A stretch of DNA of 64,000 nt from Arthrobacter sp. FB24 (lineage in GTDB: Bacteria; Actinomycetota; Actinomycetes; Actinomycetales; Micrococcaceae): contig NC_008541.1 in the NCBI RefSeq assembly GCF_000196235.1, positions 2,852,001 through 2,916,000 on the forward strand, read 5' to 3'. Both the position numbers and the translations under genes were made by a program. Numbering within the stretch: the first letter of the stretch is position 1; every line of letters begins with the position of its first letter. Positions 8,874 to 17,805 of this stretch are shown here, piece by piece. The notes under the pieces are model-generated. The model saw nothing but the letters and a program-made list of their open reading frames with translations. It did no database searches and had not been told where the DNA came from.

Positions 8874-11800
8874 ATGTACCGGCTGGCAAAACTATCGCTG
8901 GCAAACAGGGCCCTGATCGCGCTGATCACCGTCTTCGCGTCGGTGTTCGGCGTGATCACCATGTCCTCGCTCAAGCAGGAACTCATTCCCTCCATCGAGT
9001 TTCCGCAGATCACCGTCATCTCGGCCATGCCCGGTGCTTCGCCGGAAGTGGTGGACAAGCAAGTGAGCGGGCCCCTCGAGACTGCGCTGAACGGTGTCGA
9101 GGGGCTTGAGTCGACGTCGTCCACCTCCCGGACGGGCGTTTCGCAGATCACCATGGTGTTCACGTACGGTTCAAACCTGGACCGGGCACGGAACCAGATC
9201 GACCGTGCCATTTCCAACGCCAAGCGCGCCCTGCCCGATGATGTCCAGCCACAGGCCATTGCAGGCAGCATCAGCGATTTCCCGATTGTGTTCCTGGCAG
9301 TCTCTTCCGACAAGCCGCTCAGTGAACTGAACGCCGACCTGCAACGCCTCAGTGTCCCCCGGCTCCAGAAGCTCGACGGCGTCAGGGGCGCCGACGTCAC
9401 CGGCGGGGCCAGCCAGCACATCCAGATCCTTCCCCGCCCCGAGGCCATGGCGGCCAAGGGCGCCAACATCCAGTCCATCAGCAATGCGCTGAAGAACAAC
9501 GGGGCACTCATTCCGGCTGGCACCATCGAGGAACAGGGCAAGACGCTATCTCTGCAGATCGGCAGCCCGGTGGACTCCCTGGACGCCGTCAGGGCCCTGC
9601 CGCTTAGCGGCGCCAAAGATGCCGCCACTATCGGCAGCGTCGCGGACGTCAGCATCAAGGATGACCTCCGCACGTCGATTACCCGCACGAACGGCAAGGA
9701 AACGCTGGCTCTCTCCGTGACCAAAAAGCCCGAGGGCGACACGGTGGCGATCTCGCATGCAGTGAAGGACTCCATCGGCCAGCTTGAGGCTGAGCTGGGA
9801 TCCAACGCCAAGTTCACCCCGGTGTTCGACCAGGCCCCGTTCATCGAAAAGTCCATCAAGGACCTCACCACGGAAGGCCTGCTGGGTCTGGGCTTTGCCG
9901 TCGCAGTCATCCTGGTGTTCCTGATGTCCGTGCGGTCCACGCTGGTCACTGCCGTCTCCATCCCGCTGTCCCTGCTCATCACCTTCATCGGTCTCTCCGC
10001 AACGGGTTACTCCCTGAACATCCTCACCCTCGGAGCACTCACGATCGCAATCGGCCGCGTGGTGGATGACTCGATTGTGGTGATCGAGAACATCAAGCGC
10101 CACCTCAGCTACGGCGAGACGAAACTGTCGGCCATCCTCACCTCCATCCGCGAAGTCGCCGGCGCCATCACGGCGTCAACGCTGACCACAGTGGCAGTCT
10201 TCCTTCCGATTGCGTTCGTCGGGGAACTGGCCGGCGAGCTATTCCGGCCCTTCGCCCTGACGGTGACAATCGCGCTGCTCTCGTCGCTGCTGGTGTCCCT
10301 CACCATCGTCCCCGTACTGGCCTACTGGTTCCTCAAGGCCCCGGCTGACAGCACCGGGGCTTCCCTGTCCGCCGCAGCGGCGCGGGAGGCCGCGGCCAAG
10401 GCCCATGAGGCCGAGCAGCGCAGCCTGCTGCAGCGCGGCTACCTGCCCGTCCTCAACAAGACGCAGAAGCACCCGGTGGTGACACTCATCGCGGCAGTCC
10501 TGGTGCTCGGCGGGACGGCGGCGATGACGCCACTGCTCGCCACCGACCTGCTGGGCCGTTCCGGCGAGAACAGCATGACTGTCCGGCAGGTCCTTCCGGC
10601 CGGTACAAGCCTCACGGACACCAGCGCCGCAGCAGTGAAGGTCGAGGAAGTACTGCGGAACATTGACGGCATCAAGGACGTGCAGGTCACGTCGGGGAAC
10701 GCGCAGACCGGCTTCACCGCACTCACGTCCAGCGGCGCCTCGAACTCCTCGTTCACCGTGGTCACCGAGGAGAAGGCCAACCAGGCCCGGCTGCAGGAAA
10801 CCGTCCGCACCGAACTGGCGAAGATCAGTGATGCGGGAAAGATCTCCGTTGGATCCCAGCAGGGCGGATTCGGGACCACGTCCACGGTGGACATCACCCT
10901 GAAGGCGGCGAACTCAGCGGACCTCAGGACCGCAAGCGATGCCATGGTCAAGGCCATGGAGGGTGTCCCTGGCAGCACTGAGGTTGCCACGAACCTTGCA
11001 GCCAGCCAGCCGGTGGTTCAGGTCAAGGTGGACCGCGCCAAAGCGGTCGCGGCCGGCCTGAACGAGGAGCAGGTGGCCGGCGTCCTGGCCTCCACCATCA
11101 GTCCGTTGCCGGCCGGAACAGTGCGGATCGATACCAACGATTTCCCGGTGCAGATCGGCGAGGGCACCCGGTTCACCAGCGTCGCCGCCGTGCGGAACAT
11201 CCCGCTGCCGGCATCAGGCGGGGCCGTGACGCTGGGAAGCATCGCCGCCGTGGAACAGGTGGACATCCCGGTGTCCATTACCGCCAGCAACGGCCAGCGT
11301 ACCGCGCGGGTCTCGGTGACGCCGTCGGGCGCCAATCTGGGCGCCGTGAGTACCGAAGTGCAGAGCCGGCTCAAGGGGGTTGAACTCCCGGCCGGCGTCA
11401 CGGCGGAGATCGGCGGCGCCACCACGCAGCAGACGGAGTCGTTCCAGCAGTTGGGCCTGGCACTGCTGGCCGCCATCGCCATTGTGTACGTAATCATGGT
11501 GGCGGCGTTCAAATCGCTCATCCAGCCGCTCATCCTGCTGGTATCCGTTCCGTTCGCAGCCACGGGGGCCGTCGCCCTGCTGCTGGCGACCGGCGTGCCG
11601 CTGGGCCTGCCGTCGCTGATCGGCATGCTCATGCTGGTGGGCATTGTGGTGACCAACGCCATCGTCCTGATCGACCTCATCAACCAGTACCGGCAGCCGC
11701 GGAACGGCCGGCCGGGAATGAATGTCGCCGACGCCATCACCCACGGGGCGCGGCAGCGCCTGCGCCCCATCCTGATGACAGCCCTGGCCACCGTTTTCGC

Positions 11801-12092
11801 GCTCACGCCGATGGCGCTGGGCCTCACCGGCGGAGGGGGTTTCATCTCCCAGCCCTTGGCGGTCGTGGTCATCGGCGGCCTGGTGTCCTCGACGGCGCTG
11901 ACGCTTGTCCTGGTGCCGGTCCTTTACCGGCTGGTGGAAGGGCGCCGTGAGAAGAAGGCGCTGCTCCGTGCGATGCACGAGCGCCCCGACTTCGGGCCGC
12001 CGGACGACGTCGACGCAGAGTTCCGTGACTGGACAACAGGAATGGTCCCCAAGGTTTCCGGCCGCCGGGCCGCAGCCGGCGAACCCGAATAG
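8874..12092 (+). CDS. RND-superfamily efflux permease (AcrB/SwrC-like)
   Basis: The 1072-aa protein has the duplicated RND layout: a first TM helix near residues 12-30, a large periplasmic-type loop, six TM helices (about 330-490), a second loop, and a final TM cluster (about 850-1020). The proton-relay pair is present in GRVVDDSIVVIENI of TM4. It resembles the Gram-positive HAE1-type pumps such as SwrC/YerP rather than mycobacterial MmpL. No membrane-fusion adaptor gene lies beside it, as is common for these in Gram-positives. The substrate is unknown. AGGAG lies upstream of ATG 8874. Confidence 0.92.
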   Translation: MYRLAKLSLANRALIALITVFASVFGVITMSSLKQELIPSIEFPQITVISAMPGASPEVVDKQVSGPLETALNGVEGLESTSSTSRTGVSQITMVFTYGSNLDRARNQIDRAISNAKRALPDDVQPQAIAGSISDFPIVFLAVSSDKPLSELNADLQRLSVPRLQKLDGVRGADVTGGASQHIQILPRPEAMAAKGANIQSISNALKNNGALIPAGTIEEQGKTLSLQIGSPVDSLDAVRALPLSGAKDAATIGSVADVSIKDDLRTSITRTNGKETLALSVTKKPEGDTVAISHAVKDSIGQLEAELGSNAKFTPVFDQAPFIEKSIKDLTTEGLLGLGFAVAVILVFLMSVRSTLVTAVSIPLSLLITFIGLSATGYSLNILTLGALTIAIGRVVDDSIVVIENIKRHLSYGETKLSAILTSIREVAGAITASTLTTVAVFLPIAFVGELAGELFRPFALTVTIALLSSLLVSLTIVPVLAYWFLKAPADSTGASLSAAAAREAAAKAHEAEQRSLLQRGYLPVLNKTQKHPVVTLIAAVLVLGGTAAMTPLLATDLLGRSGENSMTVRQVLPAGTSLTDTSAAAVKVEEVLRNIDGIKDVQVTSGNAQTGFTALTSSGASNSSFTVVTEEKANQARLQETVRTELAKISDAGKISVGSQQGGFGTTSTVDITLKAANSADLRTASDAMVKAMEGVPGSTEVATNLAASQPVVQVKVDRAKAVAAGLNEEQVAGVLASTISPLPAGTVRIDTNDFPVQIGEGTRFTSVAAVRNIPLPASGGAVTLGSIAAVEQVDIPVSITASNGQRTARVSVTPSGANLGAVSTEVQSRLKGVELPAGVTAEIGGATTQQTESFQQLGLALLAAIAIVYVIMVAAFKSLIQPLILLVSVPFAATGAVALLLATGVPLGLPSLIGMLMLVGIVVTNAIVLIDLINQYRQPRNGRPGMNVADAITHGARQRLRPILMTALATVFALTPMALGLTGGGGFISQPLAVVVIGGLVSSTALTLVLVPVLYRLVEGRREKKALLRAMHERPDFGPPDDVDAEFRDWTTGMVPKVSGRRAAAGEPE

Positions 12093-12110
12093 CCCCTGAG
12101 CCTGAAGAAC

Positions 12111-12152
12111 AGCAGTGCCCGTGCCGCCCCGGTGGCACGGGCACTGCTGTTT
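12111..12152 (+). terminator. intrinsic terminator after RND gene
   Basis: A perfect 15-bp stem (12111-12125 with 12134-12148) has an eight-base loop and is followed by GTTT. Confidence 0.88.
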
Positions 12153-12197
12153 AACCAATCGGGAATATCCTGGCGCTCCGGACGTTACATCAGGCGA

Positions 12198-12228
12198 TAG
12201 ATGCAAATGCATGTAAATCGGTTACACT
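12198..12228 (+). promoter_or_regulatory. candidate promoter and MarR operator of the LLM-oxidoreductase/marR operon
   Basis: An 18-bp imperfect palindrome (12198-12215, core ATGCAAATGCAT, seven of nine pairs matching) overlaps the expected -35 position of a TACACT -10 box at 12223-12228. The second gene of the operon encodes a MarR protein, so autoregulation through this site is likely but not shown. Confidence 0.5.
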
Positions 12229-12270
12229 GGTACAAGACCCGGAGCAGTTCGGAAAACGGAGAGGCACACC

Positions 12271-13395
12271 ATGCAGATCGGCGTATTCAGCGTCAGTGAC
12301 ATCACCACTGATCCCACCACGGGGCGCACACCCACGGAACACGAGCGCATCAAAGCGTCAGTGGCGATTGCCAAGAAGGTCGAAGAGATCGGTATGGACG
12401 TCTACGCCATTGGCGAGCACCACAACCGCCCCTTCTTCTCCTCCTCCCCCACCACCACACTGGCCTACATCGCGGCGCAGACGGAACGAATCATCCTGTC
12501 CACCGCCACCACGCTGATCACCACCAATGACCCGGTGAAGATCGCCGAGGACTTCGCGATGCTGCAGCACCTGGCGGACGGCCGCGTGGACCTGGTGATG
12601 GGCCGCGGCAACACGGCCCCGGTCTACCCGTGGTTCGGCAAGAACATCCAGGACGGCATCGAACTGGCCATCGAGAACTACAGCCTGCTGCGCCGGCTCT
12701 GGGACGAGGACACCGTGAACTGGTCCGGCAAGCACCGCACGCCGCTGCAGAACTTCACCTCAACCCCGCGCCCGCTCGACGGCGTGGCCCCCTTCGTCTG
12801 GCATGGCTCCATCCGCACGCCGCAGATCGCCGAAGTGGCCGCCTACTACGGCGACGGCTTCTTCGCCAACAACATCTTCTGGCCCAAGGAGCACTACCAG
12901 CAGCTGATCGGTCTCTACCGCGAACGCTACGAGCACTACGGCCACGGCAAGGCAGACCAGGCCATCGTCGGCCTCGGCGGCCAGTTCTTCATGCGGAAGA
13001 ACTCCCAGGACGCGGTCAAGGAGTTCCGCCCGTACTTCGATAACGCCCCGGTCTACGGCCACGGCCCCTCGCTGGAGGACTTCACCTCGCAGACCCCGCT
13101 GACGGTCGGCAGCCCGCAGGAAGTCATCGAAAAGACCCTCACCTTCCGCGAGTACTTCGGCGACTACCAGCGCCAGCTGTTCCTGATCGACCACGCCGGC
13201 CTGCCCCTGAAGACCGTGCTGGAGCAGCTGGACCTGTTCGGCGAGGAGGTCCTGCCGGTACTGCGCAGGGAGTATGCCGCCCTCACCCCCGCCCACGTCC
13301 CGGAACCGCCCACCCATGCCGGCCGGGTGGCAGCCCGGATGGCTGCCCAGGTGCAGGAGGACTCACTCACCAAGCCCACGGCACAGGACGCGTGA
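12271..13395 (+). CDS. LLM-class flavin-dependent oxidoreductase
   Basis: The 374-aa protein is a bacterial luciferase-like TIM barrel that uses reduced flavin. Family features are the N-terminal MQIGVFSVSD strand, GEHHNRP near residue 49, the LSTATTLITTNDPV strand and GRVDLVMGRGNTAPVYPWFG. The closest general type is the alkanal-monooxygenase-like group of actinobacteria; the substrate is unknown. GGAGAGG precedes the ATG. It overlaps the start of a marR gene (TGATG), so the two are co-translated. Confidence 0.88.
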   Translation: MQIGVFSVSDITTDPTTGRTPTEHERIKASVAIAKKVEEIGMDVYAIGEHHNRPFFSSSPTTTLAYIAAQTERIILSTATTLITTNDPVKIAEDFAMLQHLADGRVDLVMGRGNTAPVYPWFGKNIQDGIELAIENYSLLRRLWDEDTVNWSGKHRTPLQNFTSTPRPLDGVAPFVWHGSIRTPQIAEVAAYYGDGFFANNIFWPKEHYQQLIGLYRERYEHYGHGKADQAIVGLGGQFFMRKNSQDAVKEFRPYFDNAPVYGHGPSLEDFTSQTPLTVGSPQEVIEKTLTFREYFGDYQRQLFLIDHAGLPLKTVLEQLDLFGEEVLPVLRREYAALTPAHVPEPPTHAGRVAARMAAQVQEDSLTKPTAQDA

Positions 13396-13856
13396 TGCCC
13401 GCGCAGCCGGGCGAGTCGCCCGTACGGCTCGCCGCCGAAACCTGGGAGTCGCTGTTCCGCGCCCAGGTGGCGGTGATGCGGAAGCTTCAGTCGGGCCCTG
13501 CTTTCAAAGCACTGGCCGTCAACGAATACGACGTCCTGTTCACGCTCTCACGCTGCCCTTCCGGCTGGCTGCGCCTGAACGAGCTCAATGACAACGTACT
13601 CCTCAGCCAGTCCAGCCTCAGCAGGCTGGTGGAGAGGCTGGAGAAGCGCGGTCTCGTGGAGCGCATGCCGGCACCCCAGGACGGACGCGGTGTCCTCCTG
13701 AAACTGACGGATGCCGGCCGGGACCTGCAGAAGCAGATCGGCCGCGAGCACGTTCGTGACATCTCCGCGCTGATGACACCGGCGCTGACCGCCAGCGAAC
13801 AGCGCGAACTGTTGCGGCTAACGGAAAAGCTGCGCGGGTCCGTGTCAGGGCGCTAG
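13395..13856 (+). CDS. MarR-family regulator, co-transcribed with LLM oxidoreductase
   Basis: The 153-aa MarR protein has its helix-turn-helix around LLSQSSLSRLVERLEKRGLVER and the wing MPAPQDGRGVLLKLTDAG. The start is taken as ATG 13395, overlapping the upstream TGA; GTG 13392 adds one residue. Translational coupling and the palindrome at 12198-12215 suggest it represses its own operon and responds to a substrate or product of the oxidoreductase. Confidence 0.88.
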   Translation: MPAQPGESPVRLAAETWESLFRAQVAVMRKLQSGPAFKALAVNEYDVLFTLSRCPSGWLRLNELNDNVLLSQSSLSRLVERLEKRGLVERMPAPQDGRGVLLKLTDAGRDLQKQIGREHVRDISALMTPALTASEQRELLRLTEKLRGSVSGR

Positions 13857-13859
13857 GCG

Positions 13860-14666
13860 TCAGGAAATCGCGACGAGCTTCGCGGGGTCTTCCCGGGGCA
13901 GCTCCCCGTCCACCACTGCGGTGACGCGGAGCTCCCTCAGGGACAGGCTTCCGCCTACCGTGGACAGGAACGCCGTGTCCGAGGAGTCCCGGCCGGCGGT
14001 GATCCTCAGCATGCTCTCCCGAGGGGCGAGCCCGGTGGGATCGATGACGTACCAGGCTCCGTTAATGTAGGCCTCGGCCACGGCATGGAAATCCATCGGG
14101 CTGAGCCCTGGTGCATAGACCGCCACCAGCCTCGCGGGAACGTCCTTGGAGCGCAGCAGCGAAATGGCCAGGTGTGCGAAGTCGCGGCACACGCCGCGCC
14201 GGTGCAGGAGCGTCTCCACCGCGCCGTCGGTGCCGCGCGAGGATCCGCTGACGTAGCGGAGCTCGCTGAAAACCCAGTTGCGGACGGCGTGCAGGAGCTC
14301 CTCGCCCTGGAGGCCGCCGAATTCGGCATAGGCCGTAGGCAACAGCCGGTCAGACTCCGCGTAGCGGCTGGGCCGGACGTAGCGGATCAGTTCCATCAGG
14401 TTGGGCTCTTCCGGAACCGCCAGCCCGGAAACAGTGGCCGTGTAGTCAACGGTCACCTCGGTGGGTTCCGCGAACTCCATGTAATGGAATCGGCCGCCGT
14501 GGTGGTCGGAAAGTTCGGTCACCGGCACCTGGTCCTCCCCGGAGGTCACCGACATAGTTTCCACGAGCGACGAATAGCCCGCATTCCGTGCGACGGCGAC
14601 CGCCAGTGCGACTTTGGTTTCGGCTGCGGTCTTGAAGACGAGCCGGGCGGCCACGCTGCGTTCCAT
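13860..14666 (-). CDS. transglutaminase-like family protein
   Basis: The 268-aa protein has an N-terminal beta domain (about residues 1-80) and a transglutaminase/cysteine-protease-like core. The catalytic triad is visible: Cys in RRGVCRDFAH, His in MDFHAVAEAY and Asp in YVIDPTG. There is no signal peptide, so it is probably cytoplasmic. The ribosome site is GGAG seven bases before ATG. It converges with the upstream marR gene, whose stop is four bases away. Whether it cleaves or cross-links is not predictable. Confidence 0.87.
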   Translation of the reverse strand: MERSVAARLVFKTAAETKVALAVAVARNAGYSSLVETMSVTSGEDQVPVTELSDHHGGRFHYMEFAEPTEVTVDYTATVSGLAVPEEPNLMELIRYVRPSRYAESDRLLPTAYAEFGGLQGEELLHAVRNWVFSELRYVSGSSRGTDGAVETLLHRRGVCRDFAHLAISLLRSKDVPARLVAVYAPGLSPMDFHAVAEAYINGAWYVIDPTGLAPRESMLRITAGRDSSDTAFLSTVGGSLSLRELRVTAVVDGELPREDPAKLVAIS

Positions 14667-14741
14667 GTATCTCCGGGGTGTGAGGTAGTTGCAGAACAGT
14701 ACCCGGCGCCGGCCGGTTGGGTTTACGGGCGGGCGGCGGGA

Positions 14742-15569
14742 CTAACTTTTGATCTTCAGAGACATTAGCATCCGCTGGACATTCGCGAATTCAGAGCCCT
14801 CGTTGACGTACTTGGCCGCCTGGTCCAGAGTATCGAAGGCCTTGGCAGGCGCCACTTTCTCATCCGTGGCCAGCGCTTTGAGCGCGGCGAGGTCACCGAA
14901 CGAGACATCCCCCTTGCCCTCCGGACCGCGAACAATGTTCTGCAGGGCGCAGGCCCTGCCGTCGCTTCCTCCCACCACGTTGGTGATGCCGTAGGAACCG
15001 AAGTACCTGTAGCCCTGGATCACACGGAAGACCACGTGCGGCGCAATCAGACCGTCTCCTTCGCGGTGCGGCAGGTCCACCGGAACACTGCTGACCACCA
15101 CGTACGGCTTTCGGGCCGCTTCCTGGCAGGCGGCAGCCGACGGCGATGGCAGGCCGGTCTGCAGCGTCGCCAGATACCCTCCCCTGGCATCCTTGACTTC
15201 GATCTTGATGGCCCCCGGAAGGGTCCCCTGGTCGGGCGTGACGGACTGCGCTATCCAGTCCTGCGGCAGTTCAAAGCTGACGTTCTTGGTGGAATCCGAG
15301 AAGACCTTCCACGCCGCTGCCGTCGCTCCGGCGGAGGCGGATTCCGTACCCGTTGAGGAAGGTTGCGCTCCGGTGTCCCCGGCGCCGGGAGTTGCCACTG
15401 GGGACGAGGCCGGGGAGGTGCCCGCCGTCGTCGGGCTTTCCGTTGGACTGACGCCCGCCGTCCAGGCGGGTTCCCCTTTGCCCTCGCCACTGCAACCGGA
15501 CATCACCACGGCTGCGACGATGAACGCCGCCCCCAAACGCGCCCTGCGGGCTCCTGCCTTCCCTGTCAT
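14742..15569 (-). CDS. hypothetical lipoprotein
   Basis: The 275-aa product starts at ATG 15569 with a basic n-region, a hydrophobic stretch and lipobox VMSGC, followed by a Ser/Thr/Pro-rich linker to about residue 75. The rest is a compact domain with FSDSTKNVSFELPQDWIAQ near its start, resembling small actinobacterial surface lipoproteins of unknown function. The frame stays open up to 16178 but that extension has no signal and overlaps a real gene. It is divergent from the DUF1684 gene. Confidence 0.8.
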   Translation of the reverse strand: MTGKAGARRARLGAAFIVAAVVMSGCSGEGKGEPAWTAGVSPTESPTTAGTSPASSPVATPGAGDTGAQPSSTGTESASAGATAAAWKVFSDSTKNVSFELPQDWIAQSVTPDQGTLPGAIKIEVKDARGGYLATLQTGLPSPSAAACQEAARKPYVVVSSVPVDLPHREGDGLIAPHVVFRVIQGYRYFGSYGITNVVGGSDGRACALQNIVRGPEGKGDVSFGDLAALKALATDEKVAPAKAFDTLDQAAKYVNEGSEFANVQRMLMSLKIKS

Positions 15570-15575
15570 GACGCA

Positions 15576-15581
15576 AGCGTA
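15576..15581 (-). promoter_or_regulatory. -10 box for leaderless lipoprotein mRNA
   Basis: TACGCT (minus strand) stands six bases before ATG 15569, and no Shine-Dalgarno is present. The same hexamer and spacing serve the divergent DUF1684 gene. Confidence 0.55.
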
Positions 15582-15656
15582 GCCGCGCCGCCGCCGCAGT
15601 CGCTGCGTTCCGGGCGGAGTGTTGGCCGGACGGGGTTTCCCGTCCGTAAAGAGGAC

Positions 15657-15662
15657 TACGCT
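15657..15662 (+). promoter_or_regulatory. -10 box for leaderless DUF1684 mRNA
   Basis: TACGCT is followed by GGGGAC and then ATG 15669, a six-base spacing. Confidence 0.55.
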
Positions 15663-15668
15663 GGGGAC

Positions 15669-16331
15669 ATGGTGGAACAGCACTTTGACACGGAGCAGGA
15701 CAGCGTAGCGGACATCTCGGCCCTGGATATCGCCGACTGGAGGATCCGGACGTTCGCCATGTACCAGAACGTCCGGAGAATAGCCGTGGACAGTCCCGCT
15801 GAGGCCCACTCGTATTGGCGCCAGGAACGCGACCGGATGTTCGGCACCCACCCGGCATCCGCGCTGACGGCGGAAGCAAAATCCACCTTCAGCGGCCTCC
15901 GGACAGCTGACTACGACCCCATTTACCGGTTCCACGTTCCCCTGACAATGGAGGGCGCCGGCCGGGAGATGAATGTTGAGACGGGGACCGACGGCGTTGT
16001 CAGGTTCGTACGACTGGGTACCTTCGACCTGCCGGAGATGGGCCAATTGGCCGTCTGGAAGCTGCACGGCTACGGCGGCGGCATCTTCGTGCCCTTCCGG
16101 GACGCGACCGCGGGACAGCCCGGCGGCAGTTACGGTGCCGGACGGTACCTGCTGGACACGATCAAGGGAGCCTTCCACGGCGTCCAGGGGTCAGGGCCCG
16201 ACGCCGAATTCATCCTGGACTTCAATTTCGCGTACAACCCGTCCTGCGCCTACAACGAAGCCTGGGCCTGCCCGCTGGCGGGACCATCCAACCGGCTTGC
16301 AGTGGAGATCCCCGTCGGCGAACTGTACTGA
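15669..16331 (+). CDS. DUF1684 domain-containing protein
   Basis: This 220-aa protein shows the DUF1684 layout: ADWRIRTFAMYQNVRR near residue 20, WRQERDRMF near 57, the central YRFHVPL, LWVYRF-like blocks here as GIFVPFRDATAG, and the closing DFNFAYNPSCAYNEAWACPL followed by NRLAVEIPVGE. The clustered Asn/Cys motif near the end is the family hallmark. The family has no settled biochemical role. ATG 15669 is favoured over the upstream open frame because of the -10 box just before it. Confidence 0.88.
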   Translation: MVEQHFDTEQDSVADISALDIADWRIRTFAMYQNVRRIAVDSPAEAHSYWRQERDRMFGTHPASALTAEAKSTFSGLRTADYDPIYRFHVPLTMEGAGREMNVETGTDGVVRFVRLGTFDLPEMGQLAVWKLHGYGGGIFVPFRDATAGQPGGSYGAGRYLLDTIKGAFHGVQGSGPDAEFILDFNFAYNPSCAYNEAWACPLAGPSNRLAVEIPVGELY

Positions 16332-16388
16332 CCGCCCTCCCCCGGAGCAGCCCGGCCGACACACTCCGCCCCACCGCCGGACAGGACA

Positions 16389-16394
16389 TAGGAT
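16389..16394 (+). promoter_or_regulatory. -10 box for leaderless FAH-family mRNA
   Basis: TAGGAT lies three bases before ATG 16398 and six before ATG 16401; the leaderless spacing favours the second ATG. Confidence 0.5.
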
Positions 16395-16400
16395 GTCATG

Positions 16401-17231
16401 ATGACCGCCATCCAACCGCGCCGAATTGCCCGGGTCCGTCCGCACTCCCCCGCCTCCGAGCTTGAACAGTTCTTCGTGGCCAATGACGCCCACGACTTTG
16501 GCAGCGACACGGGAAAGCTCTGGACGGTCATCGACAGTCCCTTCCCCGGCTCCCTGGCGAACGCCGGAGCCGCTCCGCGGGCAGGCTGGCAGCAGGGCTC
16601 CACTGTCCACGAGGACTCATTCATCTTCCTCGCACCCAGCGTTCCAGCCAATGTCCTGGGCATGGCCCACAACACGGGACAGGCCGGCCGGGACCTTCCT
16701 CCCCAGGCCTTCCACAAAGCAGCCACCAGCGTGGTGGGACCGGGCGACGCCATAGAACTCGCGCCGGGAGTGGGGCACGTGGACCCGGAAGCCGAATTGA
16801 CCATCGTGATCGGGCGCAAGGCCCGAGGGCTGACGCTGGAGAATGCGCGGGGGGCCGTCCTCGGTTTCACCATCGGCAACGACGTCACGGCCAGGGAGCT
16901 GCAGAAATCCGACGAGCTGTGGATCAGCGCGAAGAGCCAGGACACGTTCACGCCGGCGGGACCGTGGATCGTGACGGGCCTGGATACTGCCGCACTTTCG
17001 ATCGGCATCGTGCATAACGGCAGTGAACTCCGGGCTGCCAGCTCGGCGGACCTCGGCTGGAAGGTTGACGAAATCCTGGTCTACCTGACGTCCTTCATGA
17101 CGCTCCACCCCGGAGATCTGGTCCTCACGGGATTTCCTGCCGAAAGCGCGCGGCTGCACCCCGGGGACACCGTGACCTGCCGCGTACAGGGAATCGGCGA
17201 ACTGACGAACCCGGTCAGCGACGCCGCCTGA
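16401..17231 (+). CDS. fumarylacetoacetate hydrolase family protein
   Basis: The 276-aa protein has the FAH C-terminal fold of acylpyruvate hydrolases and 2-hydroxyhepta-2,4-diene-1,7-dioate isomerases. Motifs are ELTIVIGRKARGL with the metal-binding Glu, GFTIGNDVTARELQ, DTFTPAGPWIVTGLD and the Gly-rich end DLVLTGFPAES. It likely hydrolyses or isomerises a 2-oxo acid in aromatic or amino-acid breakdown. Its neighbours give no pathway. ATG 16398 is the alternative start. Confidence 0.87.
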   Translation: MTAIQPRRIARVRPHSPASELEQFFVANDAHDFGSDTGKLWTVIDSPFPGSLANAGAAPRAGWQQGSTVHEDSFIFLAPSVPANVLGMAHNTGQAGRDLPPQAFHKAATSVVGPGDAIELAPGVGHVDPEAELTIVIGRKARGLTLENARGAVLGFTIGNDVTARELQKSDELWISAKSQDTFTPAGPWIVTGLDTAALSIGIVHNGSELRAASSADLGWKVDEILVYLTSFMTLHPGDLVLTGFPAESARLHPGDTVTCRVQGIGELTNPVSDAA

Positions 17232-17266
17232 CGGAATATGCCGGCGTCGTGTGGCAGGCTTGAGCG

Positions 17267-17773
17267 ATGGAATCACCTGCTGCGCCCGCCGTCCCGCTGA
17301 CGCAACAGTCCGGTTCCGCCACTGCCGCACGGCGCCCTCCGGCGACGAAGCACTACCGTGGCATGCTTCGCTTTCCCGCCGTCCGGCAGCTCCTCCGGTT
17401 CACCGGCGTGGGCATCGTGTGCACATTGACCTCACTTGCCCTGTACGCCCTGCTCCGGCCCTGGCTGGGGTCCCAGCTGGCCAATGCTGCAGCGCTGATC
17501 ATTACCTCGGTGATGAACACGGCCCTGAACCGGCGGCTCACGTTCAAGATCGCCGGGCCCGGGAAGATGGGCAGGGATCACCTAAGCGGTCTGGTGGTCA
17601 TCGTCATTGCGCTGGTGATCACCGGCGGCAGCCTCGGCGTGCTGCACTGGCTCAACCCGGATGCCACCATGTCGGATGAGCTATGGACCACCACACTGTC
17701 CGGGTTCCTGGCGACCGCCGTACGCTTCGCGCTCCTGAGGCACTGGATCTTCCGCCGCGCACGGCACCGCTGA
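17267..17773 (+). CDS. GtrA family membrane protein
   Basis: The 168-aa protein has four predicted TM segments (about residues 45-65, 70-90, 107-127 and 137-157) in a GtrA fold. The motifs are RFTGVGIVCTLTSLALY and SVMNTALNRRLTF. GtrA proteins are thought to assist the transfer of undecaprenyl-linked sugars across the membrane for cell-wall polysaccharides. The first 35 residues are Pro/Ala-rich and cytoplasmic. No glycosyltransferase is adjacent. Confidence 0.87.
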   Translation: MESPAAPAVPLTQQSGSATAARRPPATKHYRGMLRFPAVRQLLRFTGVGIVCTLTSLALYALLRPWLGSQLANAAALIITSVMNTALNRRLTFKIAGPGKMGRDHLSGLVVIVIALVITGGSLGVLHWLNPDATMSDELWTTTLSGFLATAVRFALLRHWIFRRARHR

Positions 17774-17805
17774 CGCGGCATCCCTGACGGCGCGGTGTCG
17801 CGCGC

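Noticed and set aside
15570..16178. upstream extension of the lipoprotein frame
   Set aside because: The extension is antisense to the DUF1684 gene and would bury the lipoprotein signal peptide inside the protein.
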